This document shows, in pieces, positions 11,995 to 20,277 of a DNA stretch of 64,000 nucleotides. The position numbers were made by a program, and so were the translations under genes. Source of the DNA: a virus; the IMG/VR virus record IMGVR_UViG_3300006802_000076, positions 1 through 64,000 of that record. The stretch is one strand, 5' to 3'. Position 1 is the first letter of the stretch; every line of letters starts with the position of its first letter. The notes under the pieces are model-generated. The model worked only from the letters and a program-made list of their open reading frames with translations, was not told where the DNA came from and did not search any database.

Positions 11995-13613
11995 TGAGAG
12001 GGCAAGTAAGTCATGTTGATGAGTCTGATGTCGAAGAATTAATTCTTGACGATGTAGATTATTATCAGTCCATTACAAAAATTGAAAAAACTGATCCATT
12101 TAAGAGTGTTAAGTTTTCATCTCTTTCAGCCAAGATGAAAAGAAAAGCCTCGCGGCTCTCTAAGAGGTATGAGGGGGTTGATGGAGCTGAATCTAAGTAT
12201 ATTGATCCAGAGAATCTGGATGGGTATTCTCTTTACGATATTGTTTCGCCTCCATATGATTTAATAACTCTTGCTGAGCTTTATGATTCAAGTGCAATTC
12301 ATAATGCTGCTATTAATGCTAGAGTTATGAATACTGTTGGCCTTGGTTATTCTTTCCCTGAGACTTTGAAGTCTAAGAGGCGTCTTGAAAAGGCACAGGG
12401 AGATTCAGAGAGGCTGAGTCGGGTAAGAAAAAATATTCAAGATGTACGTCAAGCGTTAGAAGAGAAATTTGAAAACTTCAATGAAGAAGAGACTTTTATT
12501 GAGACTATAACAAAAGTATGGCTTGATGTTTTAACCACTGGTAATGGCTATATTGAAATTGGTAGAACTAATTCTGGAGAGATTGGCTATATAGGACATG
12601 TTCCATCCACTTTGATGAGAGTTCGTAGAAAAAGGGATGGATATGTGCAAATCGCAAAGAGTAATAAAATTCAGGCAGTTTTTTTTAGGAACTTTCAAGA
12701 TTTAGAGACTGATGATCCTATTAATTCAGATCCTTCTCCAAACGAAATAATCCATTTTAAGACTTATTCACCAAATAGTACATATTATGGAATCCCATCA
12801 AGCGTTTCTGCGGCTGCGGCAATTGTCGGAGATAAGTTTGCAAAAGAATACAATATTGATTATTTCGAAAATAAAGCTATTCCAAGATATGCAATTATTA
12901 TTAAAGGAGCGAAGCTCAGTGCCAGGTCTAAGCAGGAGCTGGTCAACTACTTCCGTCAGGAGGTCAAGGGTAGAAATCACGGTACGTTGATTGTTCCGCT
13001 TCCAGCTTCTCTGGGTGGAGACACGGATATCAAATTTGAAAAACTTGAGGCTGGCATCCAGGACGCTTCTTTTGATAAGTATCGTAAATCAAACAGGGAT
13101 GAGATTCTTGTAGCTAACCGTGTTCCAGCACCAAAAGTGGGTGTTTATGATAATGCAAACCTTGCTGTTTCTAGGGACGCCGATAAAACTTTTAAAACTC
13201 AAGTTATCGGCCCAGATCAGTCAGTTATCGAAAAGAAACTAAATAGATTAATTTCTGAATTTACTGATCTTGTAACAATCAAATTTAATCGTATTGATCT
13301 TGTTGATGAAGATATTCAATCAAGAATTCATGATAGATATCTTCGTACTGAAGTAATTACACCTAATGAAGTTCGTAATGAGTTGGGTATGCCTGAGCGT
13401 ATTGATGGTGATGAGCCTTTGCCATACCCAACAAAGATAAAAAGAGAACAAGGGGCTTCTAAAGGCCCAGGTGCTCCTGAAGGAAATACCAACAATATAG
13501 CTGATGTTCCAAGAAGGGCATATTCTGATACGCCATCCGGTTCTTCTGATCCTCGCACAAGCGGCGATCAGGCTGAGCGAGGGCAAAATCAAGACAATGG
13601 AGGAAACGAATAA
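11994..13613 (+). CDS. Phage portal protein
   Basis: Dodecameric portal subunit at the capsid vertex through which DNA passes. The 539-residue length is normal. Recognisable portal features are: YDLITLAELYDSSAIHNAAINARV near residue 90, VWLDVLTTGNGYIEI and the following HVPSTLMRVRR (about 180-215), EIIHFKTYSPNSTYYGIPSSVSAA (about 250), and the C-terminal LISEFTDLVTIKFNRIDLVDEDIQSRI. The ATG at 11994 overlaps the upstream stop and follows AGGAGAAAG; a GTG at 11991 is also possible. The Ser/Gly/Pro-rich tail (residues 480-539) is presumably flexible. No large terminase gene lies just upstream, which is unusual. Confidence 0.92.
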   Translation: MRGQVSHVDESDVEELILDDVDYYQSITKIEKTDPFKSVKFSSLSAKMKRKASRLSKRYEGVDGAESKYIDPENLDGYSLYDIVSPPYDLITLAELYDSSAIHNAAINARVMNTVGLGYSFPETLKSKRRLEKAQGDSERLSRVRKNIQDVRQALEEKFENFNEEETFIETITKVWLDVLTTGNGYIEIGRTNSGEIGYIGHVPSTLMRVRRKRDGYVQIAKSNKIQAVFFRNFQDLETDDPINSDPSPNEIIHFKTYSPNSTYYGIPSSVSAAAAIVGDKFAKEYNIDYFENKAIPRYAIIIKGAKLSARSKQELVNYFRQEVKGRNHGTLIVPLPASLGGDTDIKFEKLEAGIQDASFDKYRKSNRDEILVANRVPAPKVGVYDNANLAVSRDADKTFKTQVIGPDQSVIEKKLNRLISEFTDLVTIKFNRIDLVDEDIQSRIHDRYLRTEVITPNEVRNELGMPERIDGDEPLPYPTKIKREQGASKGPGAPEGNTNNIADVPRRAYSDTPSGSSDPRTSGDQAERGQNQDNGGNE

Positions 13614-13876
13614 TGAGTGAAGGACATATTGTCTATTCAAATGTAAATCTATCTGACACTGACGGTGTTCAGACAATTAATCATCACACTTATGCTATTT
13701 ATTTAGTTAATCGTGATGCGAATAATTGGGTTGAAGTTAAGCTGAATGGAAAACATTCAGTAGTTTTGCCGGACTCTCAAGGTCATGTGCATAACTATTT
13801 AGAAGTTTATGGTGACTATAACACTATTGAAGTCTTAACTGCGGGCGCAAGTATTGGCGTTTTTGCTGTTGGATGA
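13613..13876 (+). CDS. Small beta-rich virion protein candidate
   Basis: An 87-residue protein of alternating strands (HTYAIYLVNRDANNWVEVKLNGKHSVVL) ending in IGVFAVG. It has the look of a small capsid-decorating or fibre-base protein, but no family is recognised. Its ATG overlaps the portal stop (TAATG), so it is co-translated with portal. It opens a cluster of fibre-like genes inserted between portal and protease. Confidence 0.62.
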   Translation: MSEGHIVYSNVNLSDTDGVQTINHHTYAIYLVNRDANNWVEVKLNGKHSVVLPDSQGHVHNYLEVYGDYNTIEVLTAGASIGVFAVG

Positions 13877-13896
13877 CATTATTATAAGAGGTTTAA

Positions 13897-14229
13897 ATGG
13901 CTGCTGAAAGAAATATATCAATTTATCAAGGTGATACATATATCCATGATGTTACAATAGCTAATTCAAGCAATGCGGCTATTGATATCAGTGGCAGGTC
14001 TTATTCTGGGCAAATCCGTCTTTATGCCGGTGACTCAAATGTTGTTGCGAATTTTACAACAGAAGTCGTTTCTGGCCCCGATGGACAGATGAGGTTTAGT
14101 CTTTCACCAGCTCAGACAGCCAATATCCCTGGAGGCGTTTATGTTTATGATCTTCAGGAAACAAATGGGTCGGTTATTTTGACAATCCTGTCAGGTTCTG
14201 TGACAGTAACACCAGAGGTAACCAGGTGA
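13897..14229 (+). CDS. BppU-like N-terminal domain protein
   Basis: A 110-residue beta-sandwich-like protein with the pattern ISIYQGDTYIHDVTIANSSNAAIDISG, then SYSGQIRLYAGDS, then GPDGQMRFSLSPAQTANIPGGVYVYDLQ, which resembles the N-terminal adaptor domain of phage baseplate upper proteins (BppU type) and similar fibre-anchoring modules. It probably docks a fibre to the virion. SD GAGG precedes its ATG at 13897. The last four bases overlap the next gene. Confidence 0.68.
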   Translation: MAAERNISIYQGDTYIHDVTIANSSNAAIDISGRSYSGQIRLYAGDSNVVANFTTEVVSGPDGQMRFSLSPAQTANIPGGVYVYDLQETNGSVILTILSGSVTVTPEVTR

Positions 14230-14654
14230 GCGCTGATTTAACTACTGTTAGAATAACTGAATTTGACTCCACTAATCTCTCAATAGGTGGATCTGATAGT
14301 ACAACTTTATCAATATCCTCTGGTGATGCAAGTTCTGTTTTTATAAGAGAGAACGAGTCAACAAGTATTTCTTTTACTGGGTATGAGGTTTCATCTGTAT
14401 CAATTTCGAATCTTGAAACAACAGCTGTTTCAATAACGCCAGCAGAATCTACTGCTGTTTCATTTTTTAATGCTGAAGCAACAGTGCTGCAAGCAGTTGC
14501 TGCTACTTTAAATATTGGAGCTGGTATTTCATTTTCTAATGAGCTACCGCTTGAGTTATCAAATACAGGATCGTCTGGAACAAGCCTATTAGCTTCTAGA
14601 TCGGATCATAGACATCCATCAACTGGGATGTTTTTAAATGGAGGAAATTTTTAA
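14226..14654 (+). CDS. Repetitive beta-strand fibre-like protein
   Basis: A 142-residue protein, about two thirds of which consists of short repeats around the core (E/D)ST-x-x-SI or ESTAVSF every 10-12 residues (for example FDSTNLSI, SDSTTLSI, NESTSISF, ESTAVSF). This predicts a stacked beta helix or beta prism, as in fibre shafts. GTG start overlapping the upstream stop. The C-terminal SGTSLLASRSDHRHPS ends in the DHRH-type motif common in phage fibre proteins. Likely part of a fibre with the neighbouring genes. Confidence 0.65.
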   Translation: MSADLTTVRITEFDSTNLSIGGSDSTTLSISSGDASSVFIRENESTSISFTGYEVSSVSISNLETTAVSITPAESTAVSFFNAEATVLQAVAATLNIGAGISFSNELPLELSNTGSSGTSLLASRSDHRHPSTGMFLNGGNF

Positions 14655-16454
14655 ATGTCTAATACAATTAGAATCAAAAGAAGAGCTACTGGGCTAGCAG
14701 GTGCCCCTAGTACGCTTAAGAATGCTGAGCTAGCATTTAACGAAGTCGATGAGGTCTTGTATTATGGTACTGGTGCCGATGTAAATGGTGATGCTAATAC
14801 CATTATCTCAATTGGTGGCCCTGGCGCTTTTGTAAACCTTTCTGGAACTCAGACTATTTCTGGTGGAAAGACTTTTTCTGGAACAGTCGCTCTAGGATCT
14901 TCTGCTACCGCTTCAACTAAAAGCGCTAATGATAATTCAACTAGCGTCGCTACTACTGCGTATGTTGATGCTGCCATTGGTGGTGTAGGTGGCACTCTTA
15001 CTGTTGCTGCAGACAGCGGAAGTCCTGACGGTGTTGTTGTCGGGACAGATACTCTTACATTTGCTGGAGATACTGGCATAACAACAACTGTTTCTAGTAA
15101 TCAAATATCTATTGATCTTGATGATACAGCTGTGAGTCCGGCTAGTTATGGGTCGTCTTCCTCCGTTGCGACCTTTACAGTCGATCAGCAAGGACGTTTG
15201 ACTGCTGCTGGATCTGCCTCCATCTCTATTGCTTCCACTGCTGTATCTGACTTCACAGAGGCTGTGCAAGATGTTGCTGGTGCTCAGATTGCAACTAATG
15301 GCGTTCATACTGGTATTTCTGCTTCTTACGATGACGCTGGCGATGGGGCTATTGATCTTGCTCTGACTACTACTGGTGTGACAGGAGCAACTTATGGTGA
15401 TGCAAATTCTGTTGGTCAATTCACTGTTGACTCTTATGGTCGCCTTACTGCGGCATCAAATGTGGATATTTCAATCACATCAAGTCAAGTAAGTGATCTT
15501 GGTACTAACACTGTTACATCTTTAACCGGAACAACTAATGAAGTTCAAGTTTCTGCCTCCAATGGCGCTGTGACAGTTGGGCTTCCTGACAGTGTCACTA
15601 TCGCATCTAATCTTACTGTTGGTGGAAATTTGACTGTCAATGGTGACACAACTACTGTTAATACATCAACTCTATCTGTTGAAGATCCACTAATAATTCT
15701 TGCAAGTGGAAATGGTACAAGTGATTCTGTAGATATTGGTTTCTATGGCTTATATGATACGTCTGGAAGTCAAGATCTTTACGCCGGGCTATTTAGGGAT
15801 GCCTCAGATGGCAAGTTCAGACTATTCAAGGATTTGCAATCCGCTCCTGATACAACTGTCAATACTGCTGGCACTGGTTACTCAGTTGCTTCTCTTGTCG
15901 CGAACCTTGAGGGCAATGTCACTGGCAATGCATCAACAGCCACGACTCTTGAAACAGCAAGAAACATTAACGGGGTATCGTTTGATGGCTCTGCGGATAT
16001 AACAGTTACGGCTGCTGCTGGTACATTGACTGGGACGACATTGAATTCTAGTGTTGTTACATCTTCTTTAACAACTCTGGGAACTATTGGAACTGGTGTC
16101 TGGCAGGGTACAGCGGTGGGTATCGCATACGGCGGTACTGGGGCAACCACTGCATCCGCAGCCAGAACCAATCTTGGTTTGGCTATTGGTACAAACGTGC
16201 AGGCTTACGATGTCGAACTTGCAGCTATAGCTGGTTTGACATCTGCAGCTGATCGTTTGCCTTATTTTACTGGAAGCGGTACTGCTGGATTAGCAACGTT
16301 TACAGCATTTGGTCGCACACTGGTTGATGATGCTGATGCCGGTACAGCTAGAACAACTCTAGGTCTTGGAAGCATTTCTACTCAGAATTCCAATAATGTG
16401 AGCATTACTGGTGGTAGCATTGATGGTGTAACTTTTGATGGCGGTACTTTCTAA
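14655..16454 (+). CDS. Large tail-fibre-like protein with collagen-free repeats
   Basis: A 599-residue low-complexity fibre. The N-terminal 60 residues (NTIRIKRRATGLAGAPSTL, then NAELAFNEVDEVLYYG) form the attachment module that is also found in the next gene, so the two are related. The body is built of Ser/Thr/Gly/Asp-rich repeats (for instance QFTVDSYGRLTAASNVDISITSSQVSDLG recurring twice) as in many trimeric fibres. The C-terminus has ARTNLGLAIGTNVQAYDVELAAIAGLTSA, a widespread fibre motif. No catalytic domain seen. Host-recognition role inferred. Confidence 0.82.
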   Translation: MSNTIRIKRRATGLAGAPSTLKNAELAFNEVDEVLYYGTGADVNGDANTIISIGGPGAFVNLSGTQTISGGKTFSGTVALGSSATASTKSANDNSTSVATTAYVDAAIGGVGGTLTVAADSGSPDGVVVGTDTLTFAGDTGITTTVSSNQISIDLDDTAVSPASYGSSSSVATFTVDQQGRLTAAGSASISIASTAVSDFTEAVQDVAGAQIATNGVHTGISASYDDAGDGAIDLALTTTGVTGATYGDANSVGQFTVDSYGRLTAASNVDISITSSQVSDLGTNTVTSLTGTTNEVQVSASNGAVTVGLPDSVTIASNLTVGGNLTVNGDTTTVNTSTLSVEDPLIILASGNGTSDSVDIGFYGLYDTSGSQDLYAGLFRDASDGKFRLFKDLQSAPDTTVNTAGTGYSVASLVANLEGNVTGNASTATTLETARNINGVSFDGSADITVTAAAGTLTGTTLNSSVVTSSLTTLGTIGTGVWQGTAVGIAYGGTGATTASAARTNLGLAIGTNVQAYDVELAAIAGLTSAADRLPYFTGSGTAGLATFTAFGRTLVDDADAGTARTTLGLGSISTQNSNNVSITGGSIDGVTFDGGTF

Positions 16455-16465
16455 GGAGAGTTTAA

Positions 16466-17314
16466 GTGGCCAACACTATTAAGATCAAAAATTCAGGTAC
16501 TGCTTCTAATGTCCCTTCGTCGCTTGAATTTGGTGAGCTTGCTATTAATTATGCTGACGGTAAGCTTTTCTATAAGAATGGCGGTGGGGCTGTTGTGGAA
16601 TTCTCTTCTGGAGGCGGGTCTTCAGTGTCTGTTTCAGACACAGCGCCATCGTCCCCATCCTCTGGAGATTTATGGTACGACTCATCAACGCAGGTGATGT
16701 ACATATACTATAATGATGGTTCGTCTAGCCAGTGGGTAGAAGTTGTTGCAGGAGCTGGAGGCGGTGCTGTTAGCTATCTTACGGCAAATCTTAGTGGTGG
16801 CTATTCTATCCCTGGGGTTTTTCTTACTCAAGAAGCAAGCAATCAAAGTATTGCAGCAAACACTGCATACTATCAACCGTTTATAGTTGGTGAAGAAATA
16901 ACAGTTTCGTCTATAAGGCTGTATGTTCAGACCGCTTCAGGTACGTCTGGAGCAAAACTCCGGTTGTCGATTTACGAGTCTGACGCAGATTGGGTGCCTG
17001 GTGATCTTGTATTAGATGCTGGGGAAGTAGCTTGTGACTCTACTGGGAGTAAGAGTATTTCTATTTCTCAGACTCTTTCTCCAGGCTACTACTTTATGCG
17101 TGTCCATGGTGATGGCTCTGCGTCAAGGCCACTACTATATACTTGGAGAGGGTTTCCTATTTCTGGTGCGTGGACTGGTCCTGATGTACAATATTATTAC
17201 GAATATAAATCTAGTAAGACGTATGGTACTGCTGAAGACCCTGCTTCGCCTTCTCCTTCGGTATCTGGTACTAGTAGCGCTCCTTTCTTATATTTCACTA
17301 GGATGGTTTACTAA
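16466..17314 (+). CDS. Fibre protein with carbohydrate-binding-like C-terminus
   Basis: A 282-residue protein; GTG start with AAGGAG SD. Residues 1-50 repeat the attachment module of the upstream fibre (NTIKIKNSGTASNVPSSLEFGELAINYADGKLFY style). Residues 55-85 hold PSSPSSGDLWYDSSTQVMYIYY, a common linker in phage fibres. The C-terminal 160 residues form a beta-rich domain with several Trp and Tyr (QEASNQSIAANTAYYQPF, YYFMRVHGDGSASRPLLYTWRG) resembling carbohydrate-binding modules. It may bind host glycans; a precise family cannot be given. Confidence 0.72.
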   Translation: MANTIKIKNSGTASNVPSSLEFGELAINYADGKLFYKNGGGAVVEFSSGGGSSVSVSDTAPSSPSSGDLWYDSSTQVMYIYYNDGSSSQWVEVVAGAGGGAVSYLTANLSGGYSIPGVFLTQEASNQSIAANTAYYQPFIVGEEITVSSIRLYVQTASGTSGAKLRLSIYESDADWVPGDLVLDAGEVACDSTGSKSISISQTLSPGYYFMRVHGDGSASRPLLYTWRGFPISGAWTGPDVQYYYEYKSSKTYGTAEDPASPSPSVSGTSSAPFLYFTRMVY

Positions 17315-17538
17315 TGAGACAAGACGTTAATGAAGTTTGGGATTCTGAGGGTAATTTGCTGTCTTCAGAGGTTGTTGATGTCCCTCATATCCCTTTATCT
17401 GGGCTTCCTTTAATTGGAGCTTTGAATGCTGCTTTGGGTTTGTGGTCTTTAGAAGATGCAGCTAATTTAACCGGGGTGTCTCAGCAAGAACTTATTGATG
17501 AAGTTCTAGCTTGGGAGGAGGTACAGAATGGCAGTTAA
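17314..17538 (+). CDS. Small fibre-associated protein
   Basis: A 74-residue protein with a conserved-looking helical C-terminal half (LWSLEDAANLTGVSQQELIDEVLAWEEVQ). That half could be a small fibre-assembly chaperone or a short HTH-like helix bundle. Its start overlaps the upstream stop and its end overlaps the next gene by 11 nt, so all are co-translated. Confidence 0.6.
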   Translation: MRQDVNEVWDSEGNLLSSEVVDVPHIPLSGLPLIGALNAALGLWSLEDAANLTGVSQQELIDEVLAWEEVQNGS

Positions 17539-18250
17539 TTTTCCAGATTCTCCGTCTTTGAATGATGTTTTCACATCCAGCGGCAAAACGTGGGTATGGA
17601 ATGGGACGGCTTGGAGCGCGGCAAGTGTTGATCATGGTTCTTTATCTGGTCTTTCAGATGATGATCATACCCAATACCTTTTGGTTGATGGGACTAGAAC
17701 CGCCACTTCTCTAAACGTTTCTGGGAGTCTTACAGTTGATACAAATACTTTGTTTGTAGATTCCGTCAACAATAAGGTAGCTATCAACGCCTCTTCTGTT
17801 TACGGTACGGCCAACTTTGAAGTTTCGTCTTCTTCAGGTAATGCAGCTGCCATGATTGACGCTCCATCTGGCGGTTACGCGATTCAATACTTTGGAGAGA
17901 ATGGTATTTCATCTTGGCACTACGAGTCTCTACCAAGCGCTGCTGGTAAACACTTTCACTTTGTCGAAACCGGTATTGCTGCCAGATTGGCATTGGAAGC
18001 TGGTGGAAATGTCGGTATTGGGACAACTAGTCCATCGGCAAAGCTTGATGTTGTTGGCAATGCTGAGATTAACGGAAACATCACTGTTACGGGCACGGTT
18101 GACGGTCGCGACATTGCTGCTGACGGTGCCATAATTGATGCTGCTATCACAAGTTCCGATGTTGATAATATTGTTGAAATAAGTCAAGCATCTTATGATG
18201 CGTTGGGATCGGGTCGCCCCGCTGGGCGGCTATACTTGATTACGAGCTAA
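17528..18250 (+). CDS. Tail fibre with GIGTTSP motif
   Basis: A 240-residue fibre. The N-terminus (FPDSPSLNDVFTSSGKTWVWNGTAW) is the common fibre module for attachment. The middle contains GNVGIGTTSPSAKLDVVGNAEINGN, typical of trimeric intramolecular-chaperone fibres, and TVDGRDIAADGAIID, which recurs in the 24455-24901 gene. The C-terminus ends ASYDALGSGRPAGRLYLITS. GGGAGGAGG SD lies upstream of the ATG at 17528. The following gene begins 4 nt later and is of foreign composition. Confidence 0.75.
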   Translation: MAVNFPDSPSLNDVFTSSGKTWVWNGTAWSAASVDHGSLSGLSDDDHTQYLLVDGTRTATSLNVSGSLTVDTNTLFVDSVNNKVAINASSVYGTANFEVSSSSGNAAAMIDAPSGGYAIQYFGENGISSWHYESLPSAAGKHFHFVETGIAARLALEAGGNVGIGTTSPSAKLDVVGNAEINGNITVTGTVDGRDIAADGAIIDAAITSSDVDNIVEISQASYDALGSGRPAGRLYLITS

Positions 18251-18253
18251 GCT

Positions 18254-18613
18254 ATGACTACACCAACAGAAGATCCGACAACGTGGGTAACTGCGCAATA
18301 TGATGATGTGTGGGAGTATGAGAACACTGACGGGCTTCGGTGGCGTATCACGGGCACCTGCAACGCCTGCGGGGCGTGCGAGATGCCGCCCGCTGCGATT
18401 GACGGCGAACCCGTCACGTTCACCAACCTTCGCATCTATCTGGATGGGACGAGCGACGAGTGGACACGCACCGTTCGCTGGTACGACGAACCCGGCCAAC
18501 CGGGCGCGTGCATCGAAGAGGGCTACGATCAGCGGCGTGACATTCCACTGACGCCCGACGGCCTGCCGAACCCGGCGCAGGGATGCCTTCTCGCTGGTGA
18601 GTGGCTGCCGTGA
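18254..18613 (+). CDS. Cys-rich protein at the start of a GC-rich island
   Basis: A 119-residue protein with CNACGAC near residue 35 and two later single cysteines, suggesting a disulfide-bonded or metal-binding loop. No family recognised. From about 18330 the codons are strongly GC-ended, in contrast to the AT-rich flanks, so most of this gene appears imported. It belongs to the fibre cluster by position and may be a small adhesin tip. Its stop overlaps the next gene (GTGA). Confidence 0.6.
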   Translation: MTTPTEDPTTWVTAQYDDVWEYENTDGLRWRITGTCNACGACEMPPAAIDGEPVTFTNLRIYLDGTSDEWTRTVRWYDEPGQPGACIEEGYDQRRDIPLTPDGLPNPAQGCLLAGEWLP

Positions 18614-19338
18614 CTACGTTCTACTGGCGGTCGATCACGCCCGACGACGGGCCTGGCAATACGACGCAATCGATTGCGTTGCCGTGGGGTACTGATGTAA
18701 CCGGGAACCAGTTGACGTCTCGGGCGACTGTGTACGGGTCGCTCTCCGAGACGATCAACCCGACGTCGTCATTCAACAGCCTCGTTCGGGTGACGGCGGC
18801 GCAAACCGCCCGCCAGTCCGGCCTGTTCGCCGTCTGGGTGTCTGAGCCGCTTGCAGCGCAGACCGTTTCAGCGCAGACGTGGACGATGTTCGTCGGCAAC
18901 CAGCAGAGCAACTCCCGCGCCGACGCTTACACGGCAGCGTCGCTCTACATCTGGCGGTCGGGTGCGGTCGCCTCGTACATCTTCGACGCCGCTCAACAGT
19001 TGGGGTCCGAGTGGACGACAACGACCAGCGTTGAATCGTTCACGGCAAGCCTCGGGTCGTTCACGCTGCAAGCAAGCGACCGGCTGGTGCTGGAGGTGTG
19101 GTACACGTCCGCGCAAGTGAAGGCGCAGTCGTATCAGAACACCCTGCTCTGGGGTGGCAACGACGACACAACGACAGGTAATGGTAATGGTAGCCCAGCC
19201 AGCTATATTAGTCTTCCTCAAACTTTAAATTTTCTAGGAGATTCCAATATAGCACTTGGAGATCTTACTGTTACAAAAGCTTATTTGGGAGACTTGGCTG
19301 TTTCCGCAGCGTATCTTGGTGATGTTAAAGTTCTTTAA
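18610..19338 (+). CDS. Chimeric adhesin: GC-rich body, AT-rich YLGD tail
   Basis: A 242-residue protein. Residues 1-195 are beta-rich, Ser/Thr/Gln-rich and GC-rich in codon use; the last 45 residues are AT-rich and contain the repeat AYLGDLAV-SAAYLGDVKVL, a motif seen at the C-terminus of phage fibres. The composition boundary lies at about 19190-19210 inside the gene. GTG at 18610 is chosen because it overlaps the upstream TGA; an in-frame GTG at 18601 is possible. It reads as a recent domain swap that retained the resident tail. Confidence 0.65.
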   Translation: MTTFYWRSITPDDGPGNTTQSIALPWGTDVTGNQLTSRATVYGSLSETINPTSSFNSLVRVTAAQTARQSGLFAVWVSEPLAAQTVSAQTWTMFVGNQQSNSRADAYTAASLYIWRSGAVASYIFDAAQQLGSEWTTTTSVESFTASLGSFTLQASDRLVLEVWYTSAQVKAQSYQNTLLWGGNDDTTTGNGNGSPASYISLPQTLNFLGDSNIALGDLTVTKAYLGDLAVSAAYLGDVKVL

Positions 19339-19340
19339 TG

Positions 19341-19368
19341 TTGATCTATTTAAGGAATAGTGTATAAT
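19341..19368 (+). promoter_or_regulatory. Promoter of the endolysin gene
   Basis: TTGATC (19341-19346), 16-nt spacer, TATAAT (19363-19368). The predicted start site is at or next to the ATG at 19375, so the mRNA is leaderless. Confidence 0.65.
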
Positions 19369-19374
19369 ATATTT

Positions 19375-20217
19375 ATGAGTGGAGTTTTATACCCGACAAG
19401 ATATGGATCTCGTCTTGTTACTATAGACGAGCTTTTTGCTGAGCATCATCTTGACAAGATGCATCCAGAATTTGCAAGACGTTTAAAGAAATGGCTTGTT
19501 GATCAAAATGGAAATGTTGGCATTGGCGGATCTTGGAGAGATACTGGTGCTCAACCAGATAAGCCAGGCTTTGCCCCTGAAGGTAAAAGTTTTCATCAAT
19601 ATCAAAAGTTTGCTTCCGGATTGATTAAATTTTCTGCTGTCGATCTTGTTGTGAGAAATCCTGGGAAGGTGCATCGTGCTCCTAAGTGGTCAGAAGTTCC
19701 TGTTCAGTATTCAGATTGGTCAAAAAAGTATGGTGTTCATGCAAATGTTTCAACTGAAAGTTGGCATATGCAGCCGATTGAGATCGACGGACATCTGGGC
19801 TGGATGAGGGCTGGGTGCCCCGATCCAGTCTCTAATTATCCAATTCCAGGTAGTGAAGTATATATACAACATGGAATGCTAATACCAAAAGGAGAAGACT
19901 TAGAAATGATAGTAAATAAACCGCATAGAGCTTATGATTCAAGAAGCGGCTCTGTGCATAAAGCTGGTGAGACTAGAAAGATTAAAGTGGCGAATGCGAA
20001 AGCTGCCTTTATTAATATTGTTGCCGTTAATCCAGATGGATCTGGTTACCTGACTGCATGGGGGGATGGTAATCGTCCCGACTCTTCACATATGAACTAC
20101 ACTAAAGGTGTGACCATTGCTAATGGTGTCTGGGTTCCGGTTATGAGTGATGGATCAATTAATGTTTATACCCACAAATCATGCCATGTCGTTATTGATG
20201 TGCTGGCCACAGCTTAA
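19375..20217 (+). CDS. Endolysin: M15-type peptidase with actinobacterial beta-sandwich domain
   Basis: A 280-residue cell-wall hydrolase. The N-terminal domain has the D-Ala-D-Ala carboxypeptidase (M15/VanY-like) pattern SFHQYQKF (His), SAVDLVV (Asp) and TESWHMQP (Glu, His), all in order and consistent with a zinc site. The C-terminal 100 residues (PHRAYDSRSGS, IKVANAKAAFINIVAVNPDGSGYLTAW, SSHMNYTKGVTIANGVWVPV, CHVVIDVLATA) match a beta-sandwich domain common in secreted actinobacterial proteins. Would cut peptide cross-links of the host wall, or ease DNA entry if virion-bound. A GTG at 19360 is an alternative start, but the promoter geometry favours the ATG at 19375. Confidence 0.82.
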   Translation: MSGVLYPTRYGSRLVTIDELFAEHHLDKMHPEFARRLKKWLVDQNGNVGIGGSWRDTGAQPDKPGFAPEGKSFHQYQKFASGLIKFSAVDLVVRNPGKVHRAPKWSEVPVQYSDWSKKYGVHANVSTESWHMQPIEIDGHLGWMRAGCPDPVSNYPIPGSEVYIQHGMLIPKGEDLEMIVNKPHRAYDSRSGSVHKAGETRKIKVANAKAAFINIVAVNPDGSGYLTAWGDGNRPDSSHMNYTKGVTIANGVWVPVMSDGSINVYTHKSCHVVIDVLATA

Positions 20218-20257
20218 TCTAGTTTAGATAGATAAATTTTACTTTTTAAACAATATT

Positions 20258-20268
20258 TGTGGTATCCT
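20258..20268 (+). promoter_or_regulatory. Extended -10 promoter of the capsid module
   Basis: TGTGGTATCCT, a member of the TGTGRTATnnT motif set, 9 nt before the ATG at 20278. Predicted leaderless mRNA. Confidence 0.55.
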
Positions 20269-20277
20269 ATATTCACT

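Noticed and set aside
14849-15419. Minus-strand frames opposite the large fibre gene
   Set aside because: They are shadows of the Ser/Thr/Ala-rich fibre coding sequence, with no start signals.
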